A DNA stretch of 64,000 bases from Cloacimonetes bacterium UBA5614. GTDB lineage: Bacteria > Cloacimonadota > Cloacimonadia > Cloacimonadales > Cloacimonadaceae. Within the stretch, counting starts at the first letter, position 1. The number at the start of each line of letters is the position of its first letter. The stretch lies in contig DIKQ01000001.1 of the NCBI GenBank assembly GCA_002424605.1, positions 1 through 64,000 of the forward strand, given 5' to 3'. Shown piece by piece: positions 51,684-60,665 of this stretch. The notes below the pieces were generated by a model. The model was not told the origin of the DNA. It saw nothing but the letters and a program-made list of their open reading frames with translations, and searched no databases. Both the position numbers and the translations under genes were made by a program.

Positions 51684-53900
51684 ATGAGCATAATCGGCAA
51701 AGTCGGTCAAAAATCCTTGAAGGTAAAGACGCTGAACACGGCAATCCACCTTGTCCTGCTGTTGGGCGCAGTTACGATGATTTACCCCTTCCTGCTGATG
51801 ATTTCCTCCTCTGTGAAAAGCGCTGCCGACAGCTACAAGATGTCCATCCTGCCGGAGTATCTGTTCAAGGACGAAGTGCTGTTCCAGAAATATCTGGAAG
51901 CCCGTTACAACGAGGAAAGCATCCGTCTTGCCGACAACTATGCAGGCAGATATGCCTCTTTCCGCGAAGTCCGCCTTCCAGTGCATCCCAATCCCGCTAT
52001 TTATGAACTCTGGAAGCGTTTCCTGCAGGAAAAGGGAGATGAATTCGGGGTCTATGACTACTATGTTTCAGAGCAATACGGACGCGGTGTCTATCCCCGC
52101 AACCAACGGCTGATACGCGGCACCCTGCGCAAGGAAAACGATAACGACCTGACCGCTTTCAACAACAAATACGGGCTGGGAGTGCAGACCTGGGAACAGA
52201 TTGTTATAGAGGAAAAGGACATCATCACGCGCAACTACCACAGCAGCAGCGAGGGATATCTGGGCAGGTACGAGCGCTTTAAACAGCAAATCCCTTTTTG
52301 GCACCGCAACTATATCAATGTGGACGGCAATTTTGCAGTAGTGGAACTGATTCCCGCCTATCACGGCGACCTGCGCGCCTTCAACCGGGACATGGGCACC
52401 CGGTATGCCTCCTGGAGCGATGTGGTCCTGCCTGAAACCGTTCCGCCCGTTGGCAGCAAACTGCGTCCTTTCTGGGTTCGCTATGTGCAGACCTATCTGA
52501 ACATCAACCATGTGGAAATACCCCCGGAAAAGGTGCAGAGCGCCCTCAGCCGCATCCCGGAGGAACAGCGTTCCAAACAGAGCGGCAGCGACAAGACCTA
52601 TATCGTGGAAAACCTTGCCAGTCCGGAAGACCTGTCCGTCCGCAGCTTCAATCTCTCCTTCCGCAAATGGCTCCTGGGGTCCTCCTGGGGTCCTCCTGGG
52701 GTAAGCCCACGTGGACCCCAGGTGGTTCCCACGTGGCAGGAATGCAAGCTGCCGGAAAGCTACCCGCAGGACAACATCTTCCTGCAGGATGACTGGCTGG
52801 AATTTGCCAGGAGCACCGCCCGGGAGATGCTCATCCTGAAACCCTCTTCCCAAACGGATTACATTGCTTTCCTGAAGCGAATATATCAGCTGCCGGACGG
52901 CACTGTAGATGTAAATGCCGTGAACAGGGATTTTGGCACCGGTTTTGACAGCGAACTGAATATCTATCCGTCACGGAAGATACCTACCCAGCCTGCTTAC
53001 AGAGAGGTATGGATTGCTTTTCTGCAGGAGGCGGGACCCATCCATCTGGCTCTGGAAGTAACCCCTGATCTGGAGCGCATCTGGCAGGAACACCTGCAGA
53101 AAAAGTATCAGACGCTGGATGGGCTGAACGAAGGGTTGGGGCTGGTTTATGACAGTTATGACGAGTTTCCCCTGCCGGTGGAACAGATAGAATACTTCAC
53201 CATGCTGGAGCATAAGAACGAGATAAAATGGGAATTCGTGAAGCGCAACTATGCCATGGTGCTGGACCAGATGTTCAACGATGCGCGCTCTCTGCGCAAT
53301 ACGCTGATTTACTGTCTGCTGTCCATCCTGGTGGCAATCACGGTCAATCCGCTGGCTGCCTATGCTCTGAGCCGGTTCAAGCCCAAACTCACCTACCAGA
53401 TGATAATGCTCTTTATGCTGACGATGGCTTTCCCCGCCATGGTGATGGGCATCCCGAACTTCCTGATGCTGAAGCGGTTGAATATGCTCAATACCTTTTG
53501 GGCGCTGATTCTGCCTGCGGCAGCGGACGGGTACTTCATCTTTCTGCTCAAGGGCTTCTTTGACAGCTTGCCGAAAGAGCTGTACGAAAGCGCCCGCCTG
53601 GACGGCGCAGGAGAATTCCGTATGTTCTGGCAGTTCACGCTGTATCTTTCCAAACCCATCCTGGCGGTGATTGCGCTCAGCGCCTTTAATGCCGCCTACC
53701 GCAATTTCCTGTTTGCCTTCATCGTCTGCCAGGACCAGAGCATGTGGACGCTCATGGTACATATCTACCAGCTTATGCAGCGCGCCAGCCAGAATGTGGG
53801 CTATGCCGCGCTGGTAATCGCCGCCATCCCGACATTGGCGGTCTTTGTCTTCTTCCAGAATATCATCATCAAAGGCATCGTAGTGCCGATGGAAAAATAG
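51684..53900 (+). CDS. MalG-type ABC permease with very large extracytoplasmic repeat insertion
   Basis: A 738-residue permease, about 450 residues longer than usual. TM1 (residues 16-40) is followed by a long insertion (about 45-515), then the ordinary permease core with EAA loop ELYESARLDGAGEFRMFWQF. The insertion has five copies of a 68-90-residue unit. Each has an (F/V/L)N followed eight residues later by (S/T)(W/Y/E), then an LP..P segment and a W..FLQ helix; the FN-like pairs start at 159, 233, 322, 413 and 481. In the third copy, residues 330-347 come from the repeat element at 52671. It should sit next to the binding domain of the upstream fusion. GAGGG precedes the ATG. Confidence 0.9.
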   Translation: MSIIGKVGQKSLKVKTLNTAIHLVLLLGAVTMIYPFLLMISSSVKSAADSYKMSILPEYLFKDEVLFQKYLEARYNEESIRLADNYAGRYASFREVRLPVHPNPAIYELWKRFLQEKGDEFGVYDYYVSEQYGRGVYPRNQRLIRGTLRKENDNDLTAFNNKYGLGVQTWEQIVIEEKDIITRNYHSSSEGYLGRYERFKQQIPFWHRNYINVDGNFAVVELIPAYHGDLRAFNRDMGTRYASWSDVVLPETVPPVGSKLRPFWVRYVQTYLNINHVEIPPEKVQSALSRIPEEQRSKQSGSDKTYIVENLASPEDLSVRSFNLSFRKWLLGSSWGPPGVSPRGPQVVPTWQECKLPESYPQDNIFLQDDWLEFARSTAREMLILKPSSQTDYIAFLKRIYQLPDGTVDVNAVNRDFGTGFDSELNIYPSRKIPTQPAYREVWIAFLQEAGPIHLALEVTPDLERIWQEHLQKKYQTLDGLNEGLGLVYDSYDEFPLPVEQIEYFTMLEHKNEIKWEFVKRNYAMVLDQMFNDARSLRNTLIYCLLSILVAITVNPLAAYALSRFKPKLTYQMIMLFMLTMAFPAMVMGIPNFLMLKRLNMLNTFWALILPAAADGYFIFLLKGFFDSLPKELYESARLDGAGEFRMFWQFTLYLSKPILAVIALSAFNAAYRNFLFAFIVCQDQSMWTLMVHIYQLMQRASQNVGYAALVIAAIPTLAVFVFFQNIIIKGIVVPMEK
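52671..52725. repeat. 11-bp-unit repeat element inserted in frame in the permease gene
   Basis: Three tandem TCCTGGGGTCC-type units (52672, 52683, 52694), then GCCCACGT and one inverted unit GGACCCCAGGT (52713). It matches 50 of 54 bases of the intergenic copy at 46203. It encodes 18 residues (LLGSSWGPPGVSPRGPQV) without a stop or frame change. Confidence 0.93.
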
Positions 53901-53908
53901 GAGCAGCC

Positions 53909-56900
53909 ATGCACCTGGAAAAAATACATTTGGAACGCATCAGGAAATTCATTGCCCGGCTCAAAACGCAGGTCTATACTGACAAAGTTGATATGCAGGT
54001 TGACTTTATCTACAATCAGGATGAGCCTATCCCGTTTAACGAAATTGACAAGGCATCCTTCCAGCCCATCCAAAAAGGCGAGGTCTGGGGAAACACCTGG
54101 GGAAGCGGCTGGTTCCGCTTCAGGGCAGTAGTCCCGCCTACCCTTGCCGGCAGGGAAATCGGTGCCTGGATTGATGTGGACGGAGAGGCATGTATCTGGA
54201 AAAACGGCTCGCCCTGGCTGGGACTCACCAATAAGGTGGACTGGTATCACAATGCAGGAAAATATTATGTGCCAATCAGTGAAAAAGCGGTCAGCGGAGA
54301 GGAAATCACACTGCTGGCGGAAGCTGCAGCCAATGAACTGTTCGGAGGCGGTAAGACAGATTACAAGCTGGTGGAAGCGTCTCTGGTCTGCTTCAGCAGA
54401 GAGATTTTCCATCTGGTAATGGATTTGGAAGTGCTGTTTAACCTGGCGGAGCACCTGCCCGATAAAACAGCGCGCCGGCAGAAAATCCTCTACGGACTGA
54501 ACGCCGTCTGCAACCTCTGGCAGGAGGGTAAGGGAATCGTTCAGGCACGCGCAATCACGCAGGAACTTTTGTCCAGACCAGCCAATGCCAGCGCGCTTAC
54601 TGCCGTCAGCGTAGGGCACGCCCATATTGACCTTGCCTGGCTCTGGCCGGTGCGCGAGACCAAACGCAAGGGAGGCAGGACATTTGCCACCGCCCTGCGG
54701 ATGCTGGAGACCTATCCGGATTACGTTTTCGGGGCTTCCCAGGCACAGCTCTACAAGTGGATTAAGGAGATTTATCCGGCTCAGTATGCAGAGATTCAAC
54801 AAGCTGTGAAATCCGGCAGATGGGAAGTGCAGGGTGCGGGTTGGGTGGAATTTGACACTAACCTGACCGGAGGCGAATCCATCATCCGCCAGATGTATTA
54901 CGGCAGGAGATTTTTCAGGCAGGATTTTGGCATCAGTCCGGAAGTGCTCTGGCTGCCCGACTGCTTCGGATTCAATGCCAATCTTCCCCAACTTATGCGT
55001 GGCTGCGGGGTGAACTTCTTCATGACCCAGAAGCTGAGCTGGAACGAGTCCGATACTTTTCCACATCATACCTTCAGGTGGCAGGGCATTGACGGAAGCG
55101 AAGTGCCGGCTCACCAACTGCCCACCAATGACTATAACTTTTCAAACAGCCCCTCCGCCTTTTTGGAAACAGAAAAACGCTTTGCCCAAAGCGAGTGTTG
55201 CGAGGAATTTCTCAATCTCTACGGAATCGGCGACGGCGGAGGCGGACCCGGCAGGGAACACATCGAATACGGACTGCGCCAGCAGAACCTGGAAGGCGTG
55301 TCCTGTTTCCGCTTTTCACACGCACAGAACTTTTTTGACAATCTGGCAAAAACGGATAAAAACACTCTCCCGCAATGGAGCGGAGAGCTTTATCTGCAGT
55401 ATCACCGGGGCACCTATACCACCCAGGCACTGATGAAGAAAAACAACCGCACCAGTGAAAGATTGCTTCACGATGCGGAGTTTGCGGCAGCGCTGACCGA
55501 AACCGGCTATCCCGCGAAGCTTACCGCCGCCTGGGAAGACATCCTGCTCATGCAGTTTCACGACATCATTCCCGGTTCCTCCATCGGCTGGGTCTATAAA
55601 GATGCCAAAGCAATGTCAGAAAAGAATCATGCCATCCTGAAGCAGTACCTCAGCGAGAGGATGGAAAAACTTGCCGGAATGGATACTGCTGAATCAGTAC
55701 AGGAAAAAGCGTTCCTCGTGTTTAATACCCAGAGTTGGGACAGGGATGAGTGGGTGCGCCTGACAGATGCGAAGCTGAACAACTGGGCAAGGGTAAAGGT
55801 TCCGTCCTATGGCTATGCGGTGATTTCACTCCCAACTAACCTGAACGAGGCACCGGAGCCGTTCTCAGGCATTCTGGAAAACGACCTGCTCAGAGTGGAG
55901 CTGTCTCCCTCCGGTGAAGTGCTCAGCATCTTTGATAAGGATATGCAGCGGGAAACCCTGACTGCGCCGTCCAACCTGCTGAAACTCTGGGAAGATGAAC
56001 CCAACAACTGGGGTGCTTGGGACATCAATCATTTTTACAGGGAAACCGTTGCTTCCCCGCCGGATGAAGTTATCCTGCTGGCTGAAGAGAGCTTCCTGAT
56101 TCCGGGCTCGGTTTATCGCGCTGTGTATCAGATAAAGTTTGGTAAAAGTATCGTAAAACAGACAATTGAGCTCTATGAGGGAGACAAGTTGCTGCGTTTC
56201 CGGCATGAAGCGGACTGGCGCGAGCATCATAAAATGCTGAGGACACATTTCTATCCTGCTATCCGGGCTTCCGAGGCAACTTACGAAATCCAGTTCGGTT
56301 GCGTAAAGCGTCCCACCCGGCACAATACATCCTGGGAAAAAGCGCTGTTCGAAGTGCCGGCTCATCGCTTTGCTGACTTATCCGAGCCGGATTATGGCGT
56401 TGCCCTGATTAATGACTGCAAATATGGTTACCGCATCGTGGGCAATGAAATGGAACTCAATCTCCTGCGCAGTCCCGCAGATGTGGACCCCGAAGCGGAT
56501 ATCCATCAGCACGCATATGGCTATGCTTTTTACCCACACACGGGATGCTTCGAGCAGAGCGATGTGGTGAAAACGGCTCATTGTTTCAACAGTAGAATGT
56601 CCGTTCTCCCCGTATCCCCAGACCGATTGGGAGAAATGAAGTCATTCTTTTCCGTCTCCGGAGGCACAGTGAAACTGGAAACGGTCAAACCCTGCGAAAC
56701 CGGGCAGGGCATCGTCCTGCGCCTTTATGAATACACCGGCGGGCATGCCCGGATTGAACTGAAAACCAGCCTGCCATTTGCTGAAGCGCTCACCTGCAGT
56801 ATGGAAGAAGAAATCACTCCCGATACAGCTAAACCCATCTGCTCCGTCAAAGATGGAAAAAGCATTATTGGGCTTGACTTTGGTCCCTTTGAGATAAAGA

Positions 56901-56917
56901 CCCTGCTGCTGAGGTAG
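53909..56917 (+). CDS. GH38 alpha-mannosidase
   Basis: The start at 53909 has AGGAG six bases upstream and lies eight bases after the permease stop. The 1002-residue cytoplasmic enzyme (no signal peptide) removes alpha-linked mannose. The N-terminal 230 residues are the accessory beta domain; the catalytic domain starts with GHAHIDLAWLWPVRETKRK (H239 and D241 as zinc ligands) and contains LWLPDCFGFNANLPQ with nucleophile D351, then HDIIPGSSIGWVY. The C-terminal half is the beta-sandwich region. It belongs to the glycan-use operon. Confidence 0.95.
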   Translation: MHLEKIHLERIRKFIARLKTQVYTDKVDMQVDFIYNQDEPIPFNEIDKASFQPIQKGEVWGNTWGSGWFRFRAVVPPTLAGREIGAWIDVDGEACIWKNGSPWLGLTNKVDWYHNAGKYYVPISEKAVSGEEITLLAEAAANELFGGGKTDYKLVEASLVCFSREIFHLVMDLEVLFNLAEHLPDKTARRQKILYGLNAVCNLWQEGKGIVQARAITQELLSRPANASALTAVSVGHAHIDLAWLWPVRETKRKGGRTFATALRMLETYPDYVFGASQAQLYKWIKEIYPAQYAEIQQAVKSGRWEVQGAGWVEFDTNLTGGESIIRQMYYGRRFFRQDFGISPEVLWLPDCFGFNANLPQLMRGCGVNFFMTQKLSWNESDTFPHHTFRWQGIDGSEVPAHQLPTNDYNFSNSPSAFLETEKRFAQSECCEEFLNLYGIGDGGGGPGREHIEYGLRQQNLEGVSCFRFSHAQNFFDNLAKTDKNTLPQWSGELYLQYHRGTYTTQALMKKNNRTSERLLHDAEFAAALTETGYPAKLTAAWEDILLMQFHDIIPGSSIGWVYKDAKAMSEKNHAILKQYLSERMEKLAGMDTAESVQEKAFLVFNTQSWDRDEWVRLTDAKLNNWARVKVPSYGYAVISLPTNLNEAPEPFSGILENDLLRVELSPSGEVLSIFDKDMQRETLTAPSNLLKLWEDEPNNWGAWDINHFYRETVASPPDEVILLAEESFLIPGSVYRAVYQIKFGKSIVKQTIELYEGDKLLRFRHEADWREHHKMLRTHFYPAIRASEATYEIQFGCVKRPTRHNTSWEKALFEVPAHRFADLSEPDYGVALINDCKYGYRIVGNEMELNLLRSPADVDPEADIHQHAYGYAFYPHTGCFEQSDVVKTAHCFNSRMSVLPVSPDRLGEMKSFFSVSGGTVKLETVKPCETGQGIVLRLYEYTGGHARIELKTSLPFAEALTCSMEEEITPDTAKPICSVKDGKSIIGLDFGPFEIKTLLLR

Positions 56918-56923
56918 CTGAAT

Positions 56924-58429
56924 ATGACTTCCAACAACTTTCCATCCATTATTCCAGTGCCAAAAAGGCTTCAAATGAAGCCGGGTTATCTGCCTCTGAA
57001 CGATATAGTCGTAACCTTGGGAAACTGCAACCCGCAGGAAGTGAATTCCTGGCTAGCCTATTTGCGGAAGCAATTCACCCGGCTGGGTATCGGGCTGAGG
57101 GCAGACCTCCTCTCAGCCAGGACAGAACCGGTTTTCACCTTGCGGCAAAACGGCTGTATATTCCTGAAACTTGCCATCACAGACAGCGGTAATACTGAGG
57201 AAGAACAATACCGGCTGGAAGTAACGCAGCAGGGCATATCCCTCGAGTCCAGTTCAGCCGCAGGTATTGTGCATGGATTGCAGACCCTGCTGCAGCTTGT
57301 CTGGCAGGCGTATCAGCAGGAGTCCAAAGCGCTCCCTTGCCTTGATATTACTGATACTCCGCAATATGAATGGCGCGGACTGCATCTGGACGTAAGCCGG
57401 CATTTCTTCTCTGTGGAAGAAGTGAAAACCTGCCTGGACTGGATGGCGCTGCTTAAGCTAAACCGTTTCCACTGGCACCTGACCGATGACCAGGGCTTCA
57501 GGATTGAGAGCAAGAAGTTCCCCTTACTGACGGATGTCGGCGCCTGGCGTAAGGAATCCGACGGCTCTGTATACGGAGGCTTTTACACAAGGGACGAGAT
57601 AAAGGAAGTGGTCCGTTATGCCTCAGACCTCGCCATTGAGATAATTCCCGAAATAGACATCCCGGGGCATTCCCAGGCCATTCTTTCCGCTTATCCGGAG
57701 TTTGCCTGCTTCCCGCAAAAGTTTGAACCCCTCTCCTGCTGGGGCATTTCCGATAATATCCTTTGCGCCGGCAAACCGGAGGTAACCGCTTTCCTGAAAG
57801 AGCTGTTTACCGAGACGGCAGAGCTGTTTCCGGGACGCTGGTTCCATCTGGGCGGAGACGAAGCGCCCAAGGAGAACTGGAAAAAGTGCCCGCATTGCCA
57901 AAGCAGGATAAAAGCGGAAAACCTCGCCAATGAAGAGGAACTGCAAAGCCGGCTGGTGCTTGAACTGGTGGAGCACCTGAAAAAGTCCGGCAAAACAGTA
58001 GTCGGCTGGGACGAAATCCTGGACGGCAACATAGACCAAGAGCCCATCGTCATGGTCTGGCGCGGAGACGGGAAAGACGCTGCCCGCAAAGCATCCCGGC
58101 AGGGAAACCGCTATATCCTCAGCCCCAACAGCATCACCTATTTTGACTGGCGGCAATCTGACAAGCAGGGAGAGCCCGGGGCTTTCGGAGTTACCACTCT
58201 GGAAATGGTCTATAGCTTCAATCCGTCTGATTATGCTTTTGGGCATCCCGAACTGCTTTTAGGCGCTCAGGCAAATGTCTGGACAGAGCAGATGCCGGAT
58301 TTTGCCCGCGTGAAATACATGGTCCTGCCCCGTGCCTGGGCTCTGTCCGAAACGCTGTGGTGCAGCACTGAACAAAAGGACTGGAGCAGTTTCCAGACCC
58401 GTTTGAAAACATTGGGAGAAATGCTGTGA
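56924..58429 (+). CDS. GH20 beta-N-acetylhexosaminidase
   Basis: A 501-residue cytoplasmic enzyme that removes terminal beta-linked N-acetylglucosamine or N-acetylgalactosamine. The N-terminal zincin-like GH20b domain (residues about 1-140) is followed by the barrel starting EWRGLHLDVSRHFFSVEEV. RFHWHLTDDQGFRIE and the catalytic Asp-Glu pair HLGGDEAP (D312, E313) are intact. No signal peptide is present, so the substrate must be imported. It begins six bases after the mannosidase stop and overlaps the GH130 gene by four bases. Confidence 0.95.
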   Translation: MTSNNFPSIIPVPKRLQMKPGYLPLNDIVVTLGNCNPQEVNSWLAYLRKQFTRLGIGLRADLLSARTEPVFTLRQNGCIFLKLAITDSGNTEEEQYRLEVTQQGISLESSSAAGIVHGLQTLLQLVWQAYQQESKALPCLDITDTPQYEWRGLHLDVSRHFFSVEEVKTCLDWMALLKLNRFHWHLTDDQGFRIESKKFPLLTDVGAWRKESDGSVYGGFYTRDEIKEVVRYASDLAIEIIPEIDIPGHSQAILSAYPEFACFPQKFEPLSCWGISDNILCAGKPEVTAFLKELFTETAELFPGRWFHLGGDEAPKENWKKCPHCQSRIKAENLANEEELQSRLVLELVEHLKKSGKTVVGWDEILDGNIDQEPIVMVWRGDGKDAARKASRQGNRYILSPNSITYFDWRQSDKQGEPGAFGVTTLEMVYSFNPSDYAFGHPELLLGAQANVWTEQMPDFARVKYMVLPRAWALSETLWCSTEQKDWSSFQTRLKTLGEML

Positions 58430-59385
58430 TACGCTTTGAAAACAATCCCATCATCACCAGAATGGACATCCCGGCAATAAACAACCGCTTCAGGGACGTC
58501 TCCTCTGTCTTCAACCCCGGCGCCATCAGGGTCGGCAATGAATTTATCCTGCTTCTCAGGGTGCAAAACCGCGCCCGTGAGACCATGCTGCTGAAAGCCG
58601 TAAGCGCCGATGGCAAGCGGTTTGAGGTCATTCCACAGGAAGTAAAGTTCCATGGTCTGGAGCCGGGAGAGCTGACTTTTTACCATATCTACGACCCCAG
58701 GATTACCCGTCTGGACGGCGTTTACCATGTCATCACCGCCATTGACACCGACAAGGGCTGTTTCCTTGGCTGGTTTGTCACTCAGGACTTTCTCAACCTG
58801 CATTTCCAGCAGCTCGTTTCCACCACGGAAAACCGCAATGGAGTGCTCTTCCCCGAGAAAATCAATGGTAATTACTACCGTTTTGACCGCCCCAATGCCA
58901 CACTCTTAGACAACGGCGTCACCACCGGCAATGCCATCTGCTGTTCTGCTTCGGAAAACCTGGCTGACTGGACGCATCAGAGCGTGGTCATGCAGGGCAG
59001 GCCCCATTACTGGGACGAACTCATCGGCTCCGGACCGCCGCCCATCAAAACCAGGCAGGGCTGGCTGCACCTTTACCACGGAGTGGCGACCCACTTTGCC
59101 AGCAGTAATATCTACCAGGCGGGAGTGAGCTTGCATCCTTTGGAAAAACCCTGGGAAGTCACTGCCCGCGGACGTTACAACATATTGGAACCGAGGGAAA
59201 GCTATGAACTGACCGGACAGGTGCCCAACGTGGTCTTCCCCAGCGGAGCCATTGCCCTGCAGGTGGATTCGGACGGCTTTGCCACGGAGGATTGCGCCAT
59301 CTATGTTTACTATGGCTCTGCCGATACCTGTGTCTGCCTTGCCATAACATCGATTAAAGAACTTTTGGAGGACGTTTATGCGTAA
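58426..59385 (+). CDS. GH130 beta-mannoside phosphorylase/hydrolase
   Basis: A 319-residue five-bladed beta-propeller enzyme of GH130. It carries NPIITRMDIP, SSVFNPGAIRVGNEFILLLRVQNR, the DPRITRLDG motif that places the general-acid aspartate, and the later GSGPPPIKTRQGWLHLYHGV block. GH130 members phosphorolyse or hydrolyse beta-1,2- or beta-1,4-mannosides; some split Man-beta-1,4-GlcNAc from N-glycans, which fits the GH38 and GH20 genes beside it. Start overlaps the GH20 stop by four bases (ATGA) and its end overlaps the next start. Confidence 0.93.
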   Translation: MIRFENNPIITRMDIPAINNRFRDVSSVFNPGAIRVGNEFILLLRVQNRARETMLLKAVSADGKRFEVIPQEVKFHGLEPGELTFYHIYDPRITRLDGVYHVITAIDTDKGCFLGWFVTQDFLNLHFQQLVSTTENRNGVLFPEKINGNYYRFDRPNATLLDNGVTTGNAICCSASENLADWTHQSVVMQGRPHYWDELIGSGPPPIKTRQGWLHLYHGVATHFASSNIYQAGVSLHPLEKPWEVTARGRYNILEPRESYELTGQVPNVVFPSGAIALQVDSDGFATEDCAIYVYYGSADTCVCLAITSIKELLEDVYA

Positions 59386-60511
59386 ATATGTGTTTCTTAT
59401 CCTGCTCGTTATTACCGCTTTACGAATCAGCCCCAGAGAGGTTTATCCCGTTCCCAAATTGCCTTTCAATCCGCTAAGATACTATTGTTATCAGGTCCAG
59501 GACACCATCAGGATTGATGGCAAGCTGGACGATAAGGACTGGCAATACGATAGCAATCTTCCTGATTGGCTTCAAGTCCCCTGGACTGCCGATTTCGTGG
59601 ATATCGAAGGGGAACTGAAACCCCTGCCCGACCAGCGTACGCGTGTTAAAATGCTCTGGGACCAAAACGGCTTGTATATCGGAGCAGAGCTGGAGGAAAA
59701 GCACATCTGGGCAAAGCTTACAGAACGCGATGCGATTGTATTCTATGACAATGATTTTGAGATTTTCATCGACCCCAACGGGGACACGCATAACTACTAT
59801 GAACTGGAAATCAATGCCCTCGGCACTTTGTGGGACCTCTTCATCACTGCTCCCTATTACCGTGCCAGGGAATGGCCCGCCCTATACAGTTGGGACGCAC
59901 GCAATATCAGGTATGCCATCGATATAGACGGCACAATTAATGACCCCAAAGACATTGATACAAAGTGGACCCTGGAAATGCTGATTCCCTGGTCTGACAT
60001 CAAGGACCAGGCGCACACGGATGTGCCTCCCAAAGTATTCGACTGTTGGCGCATCAATTTTTCCCGCGTACAGTGGCAAACCGACATCATCGACGGCAAA
60101 TATGTGAAGAAGGAGGGCGTGCCGGAATCCAACTGGGTGTGGTCACCCCAGGGGCTGATTGCCATGCATTATCCCGAACGCTGGGGAATTGTGCAATTTC
60201 TTAACAGACCTGGAGCAAAATATGATCTAGCGCCTGGTGTGGTTATGGACCCCTCTTGGATTTTGCCGGCGAAAGAATACCTGTATCAGTTATTCTACAA
60301 GCAGAAGCAATACTGGTTTGACCACCAGAAATATGCCAAAACACTGGAGGAACTGCAGGCAGAACCTTTTACCTGGCCAAATTGGGATACACGAGATTGT
60401 AAAGTTACAATAGAAACCACCAGCCAGAGCTTCATCATCACCCTTCACTTAAACAATAAATCTAAAGGCATGCACATAAACGAAACCGGACTGACCTGGA
60501 CGGATAAGTAA
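59378..60511 (+). CDS. Secreted CBM9-like carbohydrate-binding protein
   Basis: A 377-residue product with an N-terminal signal (YVFLILLVITALRIS). Its ATG overlaps the GH130 stop by eight bases, behind GGAGGAC. The body is a CBM9-like domain (IRIDGKLDDKDWQ, YIGAELEEKHIWA, DFEIFIDPNGDTHNYYELEINALGT, WTLEMLIPWSDI), with a C-terminal tail of about 100 residues. This family is common next to glycan-use genes and may bind a sugar on the cell surface. It is the last gene of the operon; no standard terminator follows, only the 11-bp repeat element at 60610. Confidence 0.85.
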   Translation: MRKYVFLILLVITALRISPREVYPVPKLPFNPLRYYCYQVQDTIRIDGKLDDKDWQYDSNLPDWLQVPWTADFVDIEGELKPLPDQRTRVKMLWDQNGLYIGAELEEKHIWAKLTERDAIVFYDNDFEIFIDPNGDTHNYYELEINALGTLWDLFITAPYYRAREWPALYSWDARNIRYAIDIDGTINDPKDIDTKWTLEMLIPWSDIKDQAHTDVPPKVFDCWRINFSRVQWQTDIIDGKYVKKEGVPESNWVWSPQGLIAMHYPERWGIVQFLNRPGAKYDLAPGVVMDPSWILPAKEYLYQLFYKQKQYWFDHQKYAKTLEELQAEPFTWPNWDTRDCKVTIETTSQSFIITLHLNNKSKGMHINETGLTWTDK

Positions 60512-60609
60512 GACAGCGTTACAGTTAACCTTTCCCTTAATTCCGTTTGCTTTGACACCTTTTTTCTGCCATGTTCCTGCATATCCATTTCATGCTTCCT
60601 CCTTGGAAG

Positions 60610-60665
60610 CATTACGCTATCATTACGCTATCAATACGCATTAACTCCGTAATGATAGCGTAATG
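60610..60665. repeat. 11-bp-unit inverted-repeat element
   Basis: Tandem units CATTACGCTAT (60610, 60621) and CAATACGCATT (60632) are followed by CGTAATGATAGCGTAATG (60648-60665). That is the exact reverse complement of the first 18 bases (60610-60627). The sequence is unrelated to the other elements, but the design is the same. It is in the 344-base gap between the glycan operon and the M28 peptidase gene; the rest of the gap shows only a small AAGGGA/TCCCTT hairpin. Confidence 0.9.

Noticed and set aside
53801..55117. 438-codon minus-strand frame opposite the GH38 gene
   Set aside because: Antisense shadow of GH38 coding sequence with a GC-biased third position; no domain is recognisable.
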